Positions 36,152-45,047 of a stretch of 64,000 bases of DNA are shown here, in pieces. Made by a program: the position numbers and the translations under genes. Location of the stretch: assembly GCA_944381135.1 (NCBI GenBank), contig CALWJY010000015.1:62001-126000 (forward strand), read 5' to 3'. This DNA comes from an uncultured Clostridia bacterium. GTDB taxonomy: Bacteria; Bacillota; Clostridia; Christensenellales; UBA1242. Each line of letters starts with the position of its first letter. Position 1 is the stretch's first letter. The notes under the pieces were generated by a model that ran no database searches, was not told the DNA's origin, and was given only the letters and a program-made list of their open reading frames with translations.

Positions 36152-36169
36152 GTTTTTCTCCTTTTGAAT

Positions 36170-36198
36170 ATTGTATCACAAAACACCCCATTTGTCCA
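36170..36198 (-). promoter_or_regulatory. floA promoter
   Basis: Minus strand TGGACA (36193-36198), 17-bp spacer ending GTTTTGTGA, TACAAT (36170-36175), an extended -10. Confidence 0.75.
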
Positions 36199-36299
36199 TA
36201 CCTCAATTTGAAGTTTTTAAGAAAAATCAGAAAGTTCAAAAGTAATTAACAAAAAAACATTCAGCCAAAAACACATTCAAAGAAATCAACCCTCAAAAT

Positions 36300-36450
36300 T
36301 TTATTTTAATTAAAACCTCTTTCACAATCAGAAAAACTGAATTAAAAAGTGAAAAACAAAAAAAAGAAAAAAGTAAAAGAGAAAAAAGTAAAATTAAAAA
36401 ACGAAAAACTGAGAAATAAAAATAAAAAAAGAACAAAGAAAGAGGAACAA
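36300..36450. other. purine-rich strand-asymmetric tract
   Basis: About 150 bases of nearly uninterrupted A with scattered G on the + strand, between the floA promoter and the lipoprotein terminator. No credible gene: the only frame on the other strand encodes a Phe/Leu-only peptide without ribosome site. It could form unusual DNA structure. Confidence 0.6.
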
Positions 36451-36482
36451 AAAAAAAGACGAGGCAATTTTGCTCCATCTTT
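36449..36482 (-). terminator. terminator of the 705-aa lipoprotein gene
   Basis: Minus strand AAAGATGGAGC / GCCTCGTCTTT with one mismatch, 6-base loop, T-run. Confidence 0.75.
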
Positions 36483-36497
36483 TAAAGAAACCAAAAA

Positions 36498-38615
36498 TTA
36501 AACACTTTCAGCACCCAAGAAAGTCATGACACAAACCTTGAAATTATAGTTCGTGTTTAGACTTGATTTATCTTTGACAATGTCAAAGTAGATTTCAATG
36601 TAGTCACAACCATCCTCGCCATTAAACATTGTTGGATTAAGCGTGCCATAGAACCCATAGGTTGAAGAATCGTTGAGCATATAATAATCTTTTGCTGGAT
36701 TCGAACCTGTCAGTGTGATTGAAGCATAGTCACCATCAACAGCCGTGGAGTTTGCAAAAGGATTGATGACGCCTCCACCAATGTCACGATTAAACTTGTT
36801 TTTCATGACAATGTCTTCTTCGCCAAAATATATGTCTGGCTCTGTGAAATCGCTGTCGCTCATGATGACCACTTGAGATTCAAATCGGTCTTCATAATCA
36901 TCCGCATCCTCGTCAATTGGGAAATGCCCATATTGGATTGTCTTTTGGCACTCTGCGTTTGATGTAAATCTTTGTGCATCGTGGTCATAATATCTGAAAC
37001 CAATGTTGATTGTGATGGAATCGGCATATTCTTTGTCAGAACTTGGAGAGATTGAATCAGTTGGGTCGTCATAATATTCAAAAGCAAGCCAAATGTCGCC
37101 GATTGCCTGATGAACTCCGTTTTCGGCAAAATAGTCATCAAATTCTTGCTCGTTTGGATATATGACAATGCTTTGATATTCAGCGGATGGAATATGTCTG
37201 AACATATCATCGCCGTCACCACTGCTTCCCTCGCCCCAATATGCACCAAAATAATCTCCAACATAGTCCGTGATTTGTGAAGCAAGATATGGCTCTGACA
37301 AAGTGACTGTTTCAATTCCTTCTTCCGTCACAATTGTTCCAATTGGAGCGTTTTCACAAGCATAGTCAATTATGTTTTCAATGATGGCGTCATAGTTTCT
37401 GTTGAAAGACAAACTTCTTGAATTGTCAGCCACCCCGTTGACATAACTTGTAACCGTGAAATTGTTGGCTGAATATGCCCTCTCGCCAATCACCTCATCC
37501 TTGATGAACTGTGCAATTTGCGCTCGGTTGGTGTCAGTGAGTCCAACATATCCACCAATGTTTGCGTAAATTTCTTTAACACGCCCAAGCGCGTCAGTGA
37601 TTGAAATTGGTTCGCCTTCCCAGCCGCCAACAGTCATGCCCGTCACAAGTCCTGTTGCCTCATCACGCACAACATTAAAGTTGAAATATTCGGCATCCTC
37701 TGGAATTTCATAGTCATATCCAAGCACAAACAGATAGGTTGCATATTCCAAAGCATCTTGGAAGAAGTTGACCGCCGTTGCCGTTGTTTCGCCATTTTCC
37801 AATTGATAGTATGGCGAAATCCAATAATCAGTGATTTGCTCTTCTTCATTCTTCCAAACCCTGTCATTTGTGTAGAATTCCGAAAAACTTGGAATATAGT
37901 CACTTCCTAATAAAAATAAGTCAGTCCACTCATCTCTTTCTGCAGAATAGAATCCATTTCCAACTGTCACGGAATATCCCGATGAAGAATTTCCGACAGA
38001 CACAAACTGCCCAAATGACGAAGGAGCATTTTTTGCAAAATTTATAAAGAAAATATCTTTGTTTGTTCCATCCCCCTCAGTTGTTGGGTCTCCACCTCCA
38101 ATTGTCCACTTCCAAGAAGTGTCAGCAAGTGTCAAAACCTGCTGAGTTATGTCACCCGTCTCTGTGTCGTTTGTTGTTGAAACACTTTGAATGGTGTATC
38201 TCAAAGAGTCATAAAGATAATATCTTTCAACACTTGATTCAAAATTTGATGTTGTGTATGTGATTCCATTTGTCAAATCCAAATTTCCATTTAGGTTTTC
38301 GTCATCAATTCCTAAAATTAAATTTTTAGCATCCTCATCTATCCATAGATTTTCTGGATTTTCGTAAATCAAATATAATGAATTTATAATTTCTCTTGCA
38401 AAAAGATTATAATAATTTTCTGAATAAACACCCACTGCGTCGGAAAAAGAGTAGTCAGCCGGTTTTGAAAGCACTTTCACGCCTTCCATGGAAACAGGAT
38501 TGCCGAGAGACTCTTCATCATCTCCACCGCCACCGCCTCCATCGGTGCAACCAACAAAAAACAAAAACAAAAAACATAATAAAACTGAAAAAATTCTTTT
38601 TGTCTTCTTCTTCAT
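36498..38615 (-). CDS. large secreted lipoprotein of unknown function, 705 aa
   Basis: Signal peptide MKKKTKRIFSVLLCFLFLFF, lipobox FVGC, then a poly-Gly/Asp linker (TDGGGGGGDDEE). The remainder is Tyr, Asp and Asn-rich, with no recognised catalytic motif and an overall beta-rich look, so a surface adhesin, binding or scaffolding role is possible. The promoter TTGTTT, 17 bp, TATCAT ends six bases before ATG 38615 and no ribosome site exists, so the mRNA is probably leaderless. The longer frame upstream crosses the previous terminator and is rejected. It follows two related lipoproteins but shows no clear sequence kinship with them. Confidence 0.7.
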   Translation of the reverse strand: MKKKTKRIFSVLLCFLFLFFVGCTDGGGGGGDDEESLGNPVSMEGVKVLSKPADYSFSDAVGVYSENYYNLFAREIINSLYLIYENPENLWIDEDAKNLILGIDDENLNGNLDLTNGITYTTSNFESSVERYYLYDSLRYTIQSVSTTNDTETGDITQQVLTLADTSWKWTIGGGDPTTEGDGTNKDIFFINFAKNAPSSFGQFVSVGNSSSGYSVTVGNGFYSAERDEWTDLFLLGSDYIPSFSEFYTNDRVWKNEEEQITDYWISPYYQLENGETTATAVNFFQDALEYATYLFVLGYDYEIPEDAEYFNFNVVRDEATGLVTGMTVGGWEGEPISITDALGRVKEIYANIGGYVGLTDTNRAQIAQFIKDEVIGERAYSANNFTVTSYVNGVADNSRSLSFNRNYDAIIENIIDYACENAPIGTIVTEEGIETVTLSEPYLASQITDYVGDYFGAYWGEGSSGDGDDMFRHIPSAEYQSIVIYPNEQEFDDYFAENGVHQAIGDIWLAFEYYDDPTDSISPSSDKEYADSITINIGFRYYDHDAQRFTSNAECQKTIQYGHFPIDEDADDYEDRFESQVVIMSDSDFTEPDIYFGEEDIVMKNKFNRDIGGGVINPFANSTAVDGDYASITLTGSNPAKDYYMLNDSSTYGFYGTLNPTMFNGEDGCDYIEIYFDIVKDKSSLNTNYNFKVCVMTFLGAESV

Positions 38616-38621
38616 ATTGAT

Positions 38622-38650
38622 ATGATAACACAATCGACAAAAAAAAACAA
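38622..38650 (-). promoter_or_regulatory. promoter of the 705-aa lipoprotein gene
   Basis: Minus strand TTGTTT (38645-38650), 17-bp spacer, TATCAT (38622-38627). The -35 lies in the T-run of the upstream gene's terminator. ATG follows six bases after the -10. Confidence 0.6.
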
Positions 38651-38670
38651 GGATTTTCAAAAAATCCTTG
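38640..38670 (-). terminator. terminator of the 626-aa lipoprotein gene
   Basis: Minus strand CAAGGATTTT / AAAATCCTTG, 3-base loop, nine T. Confidence 0.9.
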
Positions 38671-38682
38671 CTTTTCTTTTTT

Positions 38683-40563
38683 TTATTTTGACAGTTCAAC
38701 TTCAGACACTTTTACATTTCTTGTTTGATTTTGATTAAACAATGCCAAATTTTCGTCATTAACATCTTCAATTGAATAAGTGGAAAGTCTCCAATAATTT
38801 GTATTATTAATTACATTTTCCACATCACCGTCACCCAACATGGTTGAACTTGTCAATTGAATGCTGACTTGTTTCAATTCTCCGTTATCATTCACAAGAT
38901 AAACTTGATTCCATGTTGTCCTATAACCTAATTGCGCATCTGCAAACTCTGTGCTTCTTGGTGTCTTATATGCAAAAAGAATGTCATTTTGAGAAATGTT
39001 AACACCCTCTTGCTCTGAAAACCTTGACAAAACACTTCTTGTCAAGCCTGACAAAAGTGTTTGTTGCTCACTGTTTGTTGTGGTGGATGCATAATCAATT
39101 GAAATTGAACCCTCCTGCCAAACAGGAAGTGTTTGAGAGTTTAGAAACGCAACCAATTCTTCTGGTGTTGCATTTTTTGAAGAATCAAAAATTTTGTCAA
39201 AATAGAATGTTTTAACTGCATTCCCATCTTCACCATTCATCACAGCAGTAAAATGGACTCTATTGTTTTCGTCAATATTCAGTTCTATTATTTTTGTCAA
39301 TTGAATATCTCTTTCGGCATAATATTCATAATAGTCACGTCCAATAAACCAATTTTCAATTGTGTTTGCCAAAACTGCATAGTTCCAAACGCCATTTTCA
39401 CAAACATATTCTTGGCTGACGGTGTCATCAATCACATTTTCTGGAAGCGTGACGGTTGTGCTTCCAACATCAGTCAAAATCACCTCATGTGTTTCGCCCT
39501 TGATTTGAAGCGTTTCACCGTCTTTTGAAAGAGAAATTGCAACGGTTTCACCATCAAAAATCCCTGAATCAGAAAGCAATTGATTGTTTTCTTCATCAAA
39601 AAGAAGATTGTTTTCAATGCTTTGATACATGTTTGTATAGTTCGCAATCATTGCATTAAAAGTGATGTCTTCAGGAATTGTTTTGTGGAACTGTTTATCT
39701 TTGCTGTTGTAAGTCAACATATATGTTTGTCCATCTTCTTCATAGACATATTGTGTTGTGCCATCTGCAACGCCCATTGCTCGTGTGCCGTCATAATATA
39801 TGTCACTGTTGGATTCCGCATAGTCCGACCTGCCAATCATTGTAAAGTTGCCACCGTTGTAAATTCTTTGAAAAAATTCATTCACATCTTCTTTCATTTC
39901 TTCAAAAGTTGGTTCGTCAACTGGCTTTTCAATTGTGTCATCAATCACATTTTGTGGAAGAGAAACAGCAGTGTTTCCAACATTTGTGATGATTGTTTGA
40001 TTTCCACTGTTGACATATTCAATTGTCAAAGTGTCGCCATTGCTTGAAAGCGAAATTTCCACAGTGTCACCCTCAAAAATCGGCGAGGTTGAAAACAATT
40101 GAGAATTTTCTTCGTCGAATTGAAGGGAATTTTCCATTGTGCGAAGGTTGTTTTGAAAATCATCCACAACTGAACTGTATGTGGTGTCCTCTGCAACATT
40201 TTTATGATATCGCCCATCCACATCACTGAGTTCCACAACATATGCTGTGCCGTTTTCATTGAACAGATATCTCGTCACGCCATTTGCTTCAATTCTTGCA
40301 ACTCCATCATCCACAAAAATGTCTGTGTTTGCCTCTTGACTTCCTGCAACACCGTTTGCTGTGAAGTTTCCGTCATAGACACCATCCAAAAACTCACTGA
40401 CATCCGCTTTCATTTCTTCAAAAGTTTGCTCACTTGGATTTGGCGTTGGCTCTGGTGTTGGAGTTGGCTCTTTCTCTGCACATCCAACAAAACCAAAAAC
40501 TGCTCCTCCAAGTGTCAGAATTCCTGCAAGTGCTGCCGCAACTTTTGCTTTAATCTTTCCCAT
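38683..40563 (-). CDS. lipoprotein with two tandem N-terminal modules and one C-terminal domain, 626 aa
   Basis: Signal peptide with lipobox FVGC after MGKIKAKVAAALAGIL, then a Pro/Thr/Glu linker (EPTPTPEPTPNP). Two homologous modules of about 170 residues start TFEEMKADVSEFLDGVY (near 45) and TFEEMKEDVNEFFQRIY (near 220) and both end with a VIDDT motif. The C-terminal half (CENGVWNYAVLANTIENWF onward) matches that of the downstream-numbered neighbour at 40701. The modules resemble small-ligand or lipoprotein-carrier folds such as LolA/DUF4292 only in general layout. GGAGG before ATG 40563. Function unknown. Confidence 0.7.
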   Translation of the reverse strand: MGKIKAKVAAALAGILTLGGAVFGFVGCAEKEPTPTPEPTPNPSEQTFEEMKADVSEFLDGVYDGNFTANGVAGSQEANTDIFVDDGVARIEANGVTRYLFNENGTAYVVELSDVDGRYHKNVAEDTTYSSVVDDFQNNLRTMENSLQFDEENSQLFSTSPIFEGDTVEISLSSNGDTLTIEYVNSGNQTIITNVGNTAVSLPQNVIDDTIEKPVDEPTFEEMKEDVNEFFQRIYNGGNFTMIGRSDYAESNSDIYYDGTRAMGVADGTTQYVYEEDGQTYMLTYNSKDKQFHKTIPEDITFNAMIANYTNMYQSIENNLLFDEENNQLLSDSGIFDGETVAISLSKDGETLQIKGETHEVILTDVGSTTVTLPENVIDDTVSQEYVCENGVWNYAVLANTIENWFIGRDYYEYYAERDIQLTKIIELNIDENNRVHFTAVMNGEDGNAVKTFYFDKIFDSSKNATPEELVAFLNSQTLPVWQEGSISIDYASTTTNSEQQTLLSGLTRSVLSRFSEQEGVNISQNDILFAYKTPRSTEFADAQLGYRTTWNQVYLVNDNGELKQVSIQLTSSTMLGDGDVENVINNTNYWRLSTYSIEDVNDENLALFNQNQTRNVKVSEVELSK

Positions 40564-40700
40564 AATAACTATCCTCCATAATCTTTCACTATTAATTCTA
40601 TCACACAATTTTCAACATTTCAATGACTTTTTCAAAAATTTTGCAATTTTTAATCAATTTTTTTGTATAATTTTGTTTAAATTATATAAAAATAACAAGA

Positions 40701-42104
40701 TTAAAGGGATTTGACTTCTTCAACTTTAGTGACATTTGCAACATTAGCCTCTTCAAACAAATTGATGTTTTGATCCAGAATATCTTCTTCATAAATGTTT
40801 GTAATTTTCCATTGATTTGTCCCATCAATCATATTTTCAACTGGATTGTCACCATAAGAACAAACCGAAATTAATATCTTTTTCAAGTCTCCATCAACAT
40901 TCATGAAATAGACTTGATTCCAGTAATATGTGTCAGAATCTTCATTTCCGCTGCTTGGACCTTTGTAAGAAAAAACAATGTCTTCTGCATTCAAATCAAT
41001 TCCCTTTTCTGTTGAAACTCTTTCAAAAAGTCTCTGTGTCAAGGCGTTAAATTCATCTTTTTGTTGCGAATTGGAATTAAGAGAACTATATTCACATGTG
41101 TTTGCAAAAAAATATGCGAACGGAGTAAGATAACCTTTCATGGCTTCATAAAAATCTGTTTTAAAGAATGTTGGCTCCTCTCCGTGTGCTTCTTGCAATC
41201 TTTCCCAGATTCCATTTTCCAGCCTAAATCTAACCTCATAAGAACCATCATTGCCAGACATAAAAGCAAAGAAATATATTGAATTTTCATCATTCAGCCC
41301 AATTCTGGTAACTTTAACCATTTGAACGTCCAAATTGCGATTTATTTTCATATAATCTGGATGCTCTTCAAACCATTCCTGAATTGCAATTGCACATGAA
41401 GCAAAATCCCACTTTCCATTCTCACACATACACTGGTTTATGAAAGTGTCATCTACATAAGCAAATGGAAGTCTCACATTATCTCTTCCAATATCGTCTG
41501 CAACAATTGTTCTGTCTGCACCTATAAAGTTTATATATCTTAAAGTACCTAAATTATTATAGGTTATAACAAAACCAGTTTTAAGCACATCAGAATAGGC
41601 TGTCAATTCCAAAGTTTCTTCATCAAAATCTAAATTTTCAACAATATTTTGAAAAAACTGATTAAATTCTTCTTGAAAACTATGATAATCTTCACCTTCA
41701 TAATAATTTTTATGATAGCATTGGTCCTCATCATTGACATAAAATATGTAAGGCGTTCCCTCTTCAGTGGAGAAGAACTCTTCTTTTCCATTAACCACCC
41801 TTCTAACTGAATCTTCAGCAACATTAAAATTATATTCAAAATTTGCCTCAGGCACTGTTGAAGATGTTGAAGTGATTGACACATTCCCTCCTATTGCTTC
41901 TTCAATCAAAGCAATGGACTCTCGTTTCAATTTTTCTTCAATTTCTTCCAAAGACATCCCATTATATTCTGGATGGTCTGGATAAACATAATCATCATTA
42001 TTAGATGTAATTTTGCTGTCGCATCCCGAAAAAATTGCTGCGGCTCCTGCTGAAACCATTGCGGTGGAAAGAACCAATGCCACCATTTTCTTTAATTTTC
42101 CCAT
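40701..42104 (-). CDS. paralogous lipoprotein with one N-terminal module, 467 aa
   Basis: Signal peptide MGKLKKMVALVLSTAMVSAG with lipobox SGC. It has a single N-terminal module (near 45-225, containing SLEEIEEKLKRESIALIEEA and ending FAYVDDTF), then the same C-terminal domain as the 626-aa neighbour: CENGKWDFASCAIAIQEWF here versus CENGVWNYAVLANTIENWF there. The pair arose by gene duplication with module gain or loss. GGAGG precedes ATG 42104. Each has a promoter-less gap of about 140 bp between, so co-transcription is possible. Role unknown. Confidence 0.7.
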   Translation of the reverse strand: MGKLKKMVALVLSTAMVSAGAAAIFSGCDSKITSNNDDYVYPDHPEYNGMSLEEIEEKLKRESIALIEEAIGGNVSITSTSSTVPEANFEYNFNVAEDSVRRVVNGKEEFFSTEEGTPYIFYVNDEDQCYHKNYYEGEDYHSFQEEFNQFFQNIVENLDFDEETLELTAYSDVLKTGFVITYNNLGTLRYINFIGADRTIVADDIGRDNVRLPFAYVDDTFINQCMCENGKWDFASCAIAIQEWFEEHPDYMKINRNLDVQMVKVTRIGLNDENSIYFFAFMSGNDGSYEVRFRLENGIWERLQEAHGEEPTFFKTDFYEAMKGYLTPFAYFFANTCEYSSLNSNSQQKDEFNALTQRLFERVSTEKGIDLNAEDIVFSYKGPSSGNEDSDTYYWNQVYFMNVDGDLKKILISVCSYGDNPVENMIDGTNQWKITNIYEEDILDQNINLFEEANVANVTKVEEVKSL

Positions 42105-42275
42105 ATTTCCTCCTTTTCCTTTCACTGTAATTTTATCATAAAATTTTTAAATTTGCAATAGTTTTTCAATAAATTTGTGATTTTTCGTGCTTAAATATGC
42201 TTTTTTATGCTTTAGTGCGCCGTTTTTCATTTTTATTTTCATTTAAATGGATTGAAACCATTTCAAATTTTCTCT

Positions 42276-43115
42276 TCACTTCTCGCCTGAACGTATGAAG
42301 AAAAACAAATATTGTTGTGCATAACCAGAATTTTGCCCAAATTCTTTTGTCAAGTTTGCTCTGATTTTCTCTCGATTTTCAAGCGGAGCATAGAATTTGT
42401 TATACATCTGATGAATCCATGTGTCCACAGGAAAGACATCCCCTCTTCCAAAACCGAACAGCAACACACAATCTGCAACTTTTGGACCGACTCCAGCAAG
42501 CGAAATCAATTTGTTTCTAAGTTCTCGTGTTGGCAAAGTTTGCCAATCTTGCAATGTGTTCTCATCCACTTGGCGCACAACTTTGTAAAGGTATGGCGCA
42601 CGATAACCCGCCCCAATTTCCTTGAAAAAGTTTTCATCAACCGCAAGCATCTGTTTTTGTGTTGGAAATGCGCGAAAGTCACCCATATTTGTGCCAAGTT
42701 GCTCTCTAAGCCGTCCCAAAATCAATTGAATTCTTTTTATGTTGTTGTTTGCCGACACAATGAATGAAATCAAAGTTTCAAATAAATTTTGTTTCAAAAT
42801 TCGAATTCCGTGACCAAACTTGATTGGCTCTTTCAAAATCTCAAATTTGGAAAGTTTTTTCTTCAAAGAAGAATAGTCCGTTTGCAAATCAAAAAAGTTT
42901 TCAAAATATTTTGTGTCGTCTGTCAAAATCTTGAACCTGTCTCCATTTGGCACAATCTCCGCTTTCTTGTCTGCTGAAAAGACAAGCCATCTGTCTTGCG
43001 AAGCGTCGCTCACTCTTTCATAAGAAAAAATCTGACCGCATTCAAGAATGTGTGCCGGAACAAAGTCTTCGTTGTCGGAAATTTCAATTGTGTTTCCTTT
43101 AATGCAATAATTCAT
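42276..43115 (-). CDS. ogg: 8-oxoguanine DNA glycosylase/AP lyase, OGG1-like
   Basis: A 279-residue HhH-GPD glycosylase of the OGG1 family, which removes oxidised guanine. HhH motif LAGVGPKVADCVLLFGFG holds the catalytic Lys (near residue 215) and PVDTW the catalytic Asp (near 233). The N-terminal beta domain (CGQIFSYERV, where OGG1 has CGQ(S/A)FRW) is present. GAGGA precedes ATG 43115. A third DNA-repair enzyme of the window besides DinB and Ku-LigD, but not linked to them. Confidence 0.88.
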   Translation of the reverse strand: MNYCIKGNTIEISDNEDFVPAHILECGQIFSYERVSDASQDRWLVFSADKKAEIVPNGDRFKILTDDTKYFENFFDLQTDYSSLKKKLSKFEILKEPIKFGHGIRILKQNLFETLISFIVSANNNIKRIQLILGRLREQLGTNMGDFRAFPTQKQMLAVDENFFKEIGAGYRAPYLYKVVRQVDENTLQDWQTLPTRELRNKLISLAGVGPKVADCVLLFGFGRGDVFPVDTWIHQMYNKFYAPLENREKIRANLTKEFGQNSGYAQQYLFFFIRSGEK

Positions 43116-43275
43116 CTTCTTGTCCTCTTGCAATATTCAATCTAAATTTCATAAAGCATTTTTCTGCAATTTCTGCGCTGTTGTTTAAAATTTCATACAA
43201 GAAATTTGAAAACAATCGACAATCTCAACAAAGAAAATCAAAAATTTCAAAAAAAGTGCCTTATAAAAAGAAAAA

Positions 43276-43293
43276 AGAGGGCATTAACCCTCT
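43276..43293 (-). terminator. rpmA terminator built on the stop codon
   Basis: Minus strand AGAGGG (the last sense codons), loop TTAATG containing the stop TAA, CCCTCT, then six T. The stem forms only after the ribosome leaves. Confidence 0.85.
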
Positions 43294-43556
43294 GTGACTG
43301 AAACCACATTTTTTCCATTGCTCATTTCGAAAACCACTTTTCCATTTTTCAATGCAAAAAGTGTGTAATCTTTTCCCATGCCGACATTTGTGCCCGGATA
43401 AACCTTTATTCCGCGCTGTCTGATGATGATTGAGCCAGCATTCACATATTCGCCAGCATATGCTTTCACACCAAGACGTTTGCTTTGACTGTCTCTGCCG
43501 TTTTTGGTGCTTCCGCCACCTTTTTTATGAGCAAAAAGTTGTATGTTAAGAAACAT
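43284..43556 (-). CDS. rpmA: 50S ribosomal protein L27 with cleavable N-terminal leader
   Basis: A 90-residue L27 with the Firmicute extension [17 protein letters not shown]; Prp protease, encoded just upstream, cuts after LF to expose AHKKGGGS, which reaches the peptidyl-transferase centre. The start lies inside the prp gene (11-base overlap). Confidence 0.97.
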   Translation of the reverse strand: MFLNIQLFAHKKGGGSTKNGRDSQSKRLGVKAYAGEYVNAGSIIIRQRGIKVYPGTNVGMGKDYTLFALKNGKVVFEMSNGKNVVSVTEG

Positions 43557-43875
43557 CTTCTTTTACCTCCATTTTAACAAATCTACCATAAGTCTTTGCG
43601 ATTTCTTCAAGTGTCACTTGCATTGTCTTAAGGATGTCCTGCGCCGAGTGATTTTCTAAATCTTCACTTTTAAGCCTGACAAGCAAGAATGCTTCTCTCA
43701 CTTGCACTTCAACTTCAAGCCCAAGAACTTCTCTAAGTCCCAAAGCTGCCATCTGAGTTGCAGTTGAAACACTTGCACAAACAATGTCTTGCCCTTCTTC
43801 TGCATATCCTGTGTGACCTTTCACTTGAAAACCACAAATCTTGTCGTTTTTCTTGAAAATATAAACTTTCGTCAT
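43546..43875 (-). CDS. prp: ribosomal-processing cysteine protease Prp
   Basis: A 109-residue protease that removes the L27 leader. Catalytic His is in [15 protein letters not shown] and Cys follows in the same motif (DIVCASVS). Position between rplU and rpmA is diagnostic. Essential in organisms with the L27 leader. Confidence 0.95.
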   Translation of the reverse strand: MTKVYIFKKNDKICGFQVKGHTGYAEEGQDIVCASVSTATQMAALGLREVLGLEVEVQVREAFLLVRLKSEDLENHSAQDILKTMQVTLEEIAKTYGRFVKMEVKEDVS

Positions 43876-43878
43876 ATC

Positions 43879-44187
43879 TCACATCTTAATTGAAACAATT
43901 TTAAGTTCTGTCCATGGCTGTCTGTGCCCTTGTTTCTTGCGTTCGTTTTTCTTAGGTTTATATTTGAAAACAACAATCTTATCACCTTTGCCGTGCGCAA
44001 GCACTTCAGCAACCACTTCAGCCGTTTTTACGGTTGGTGTTCCAGCAACTGTTTTGTCTCCATCTGAAACCAAAAGGACGTCAAGGTTAACCTTGTCTCC
44101 CACTGCACTATTAAGTTTTTCAACCTTAATTGTGTCGTTTTCAGTGACGTTATATTGCTTTCCACCGGTCTGAATCACTGCAAACAT
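43879..44187 (-). CDS. rplU: 50S ribosomal protein L21
   Basis: A 102-residue L21 starting [20 protein letters not shown], ending with [20 protein letters not shown] precedes ATG 44187. First gene of rplU-prp-rpmA, led by a long structured 5' region. Confidence 0.97.
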   Translation of the reverse strand: MFAVIQTGGKQYNVTENDTIKVEKLNSAVGDKVNLDVLLVSDGDKTVAGTPTVKTAEVVAEVLAHGKGDKIVVFKYKPKKNERKKQGHRQPWTELKIVSIKM

Positions 44188-44350
44188 ATCTTGAAACCTC
44201 CTCTAACCAAACTCGCTGTCGTCAAGGTGGTGGCATAACCACTCTCCAAAGTTAAAACTTGCAAAAACATAAATCTAAACTCAAAAATTTTTGCAAATGT
44301 GTGAAAAATTCAAACTTCAGATTTTTCTTTAAACCTTACACACGCGGATA
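44188..44350 (-). promoter_or_regulatory. rplU leader, probable L21 autoregulatory leader
   Basis: About 165 bases of leader. Near the ribosome site GTGGTTATGCCACC forms a compact hairpin and CTTGACGACAGCGAG lies 3' of it, in the place of the known L21 leader motif of low-GC Firmicutes. An upstream A/T-rich pairing (GCAAAAATTTTTGAG region) may support it. Family match is by memory, not by search. Confidence 0.55.
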
Positions 44351-44357
44351 CGAGCCT

Positions 44358-44387
44358 ATTATACAAAAAAAATCTCTCACTTGTCAA
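44358..44387 (-). promoter_or_regulatory. rplU promoter
   Basis: Minus strand TTGACA (44382-44387), 18-bp spacer, TATAAT (44358-44363). Confidence 0.85.
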
Positions 44388-44465
44388 GTGTTTTATGCGT
44401 AAAATTCTTGATTTTTCGTTGATTTTTGCATAAATCAAAAACTACATTCACTATGCTGTGCAATT

Positions 44466-44998
44466 TTATTTTTTCAAAAATACAATTTGAGAATTGTCAA
44501 TGCTGTATTTAAACAAATCGCCATCCGCTGGAAATCCAAAGAAGATGCATTGACTCACCCTCGCAATTCCATTATGTGCCACAATGAGAATGTCTTTACC
44601 GGAATATTTTCTTAAAATGTCATCATAAAAACTTTTCAAACGCTTTTGCAATCCATGATGCTTTCGCCAAATTTATTGTCCTTGTCAAATTTCATTTGCC
44701 ATCTGTCGTGGTCGAATTTCAAGACAGACTTTCCTTTCAACTCTGCATCATCTCTTTCCTTAAGTCTTTCATCAAAAATAATAGGAAGATTTGGATGAAA
44801 TCTCAAAATCTCATTAGCCGTTTGTTTTGCACGCAGAAGAGGTGAGCAAAAACACAAATCAAAATGAATACTTCTAAGTTTTTCTGCAGTCTCTTTTGCC
44901 TGTTTAAACCCTGTTTCATTCAATGGAACATCGTTGTCACCTGTGAAAATCTTTTTCAAATTGTCATCAGTCTGTCCATGCCTCACAAGACAAATCAT
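44466..44998 (-). pseudogene. histidine-phosphatase (phosphoglycerate mutase-like) gene with a one-base frameshift
   Basis: The first part (from 44998) has the active-site motif RHGQTDDN and FCSPLLRAKQT and continues to GESIMD, then the frame breaks and ends 5 codons later. The rest, QKRLKSFYDDILRKYSGKDI and VAHNGIAR with the second catalytic His, is in the next frame. Restoring one base near 44650 gives the same spacing as the intact neighbour (nine residues between ESI and FYD). Either a true pseudogene or a sequencing/assembly error. No slippery site supports programmed shifting. Confidence 0.8.
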
Positions 44999-45047
44999 AA
45001 ATCATCTCCCTTAAATTTTGCACCCGTGTTTTCAACCAAAATCACAA

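Noticed and set aside
36293..36478. 61-codon Phe/Leu-rich frame on the minus strand
   Set aside because: Product of the purine-rich tract; it contains the lipoprotein terminator and lacks a ribosome site.
43284..43556. Wrong start for rpmA because of extra N-terminal residues
   Set aside because: The MFLNIQLF leader is the known Prp-cleaved extension of Firmicute L27, and prp is next door.
44636..44668. Programmed frameshift in the phosphatase gene
   Set aside because: No slippery heptamer and no downstream structure; a one-base loss explains it.
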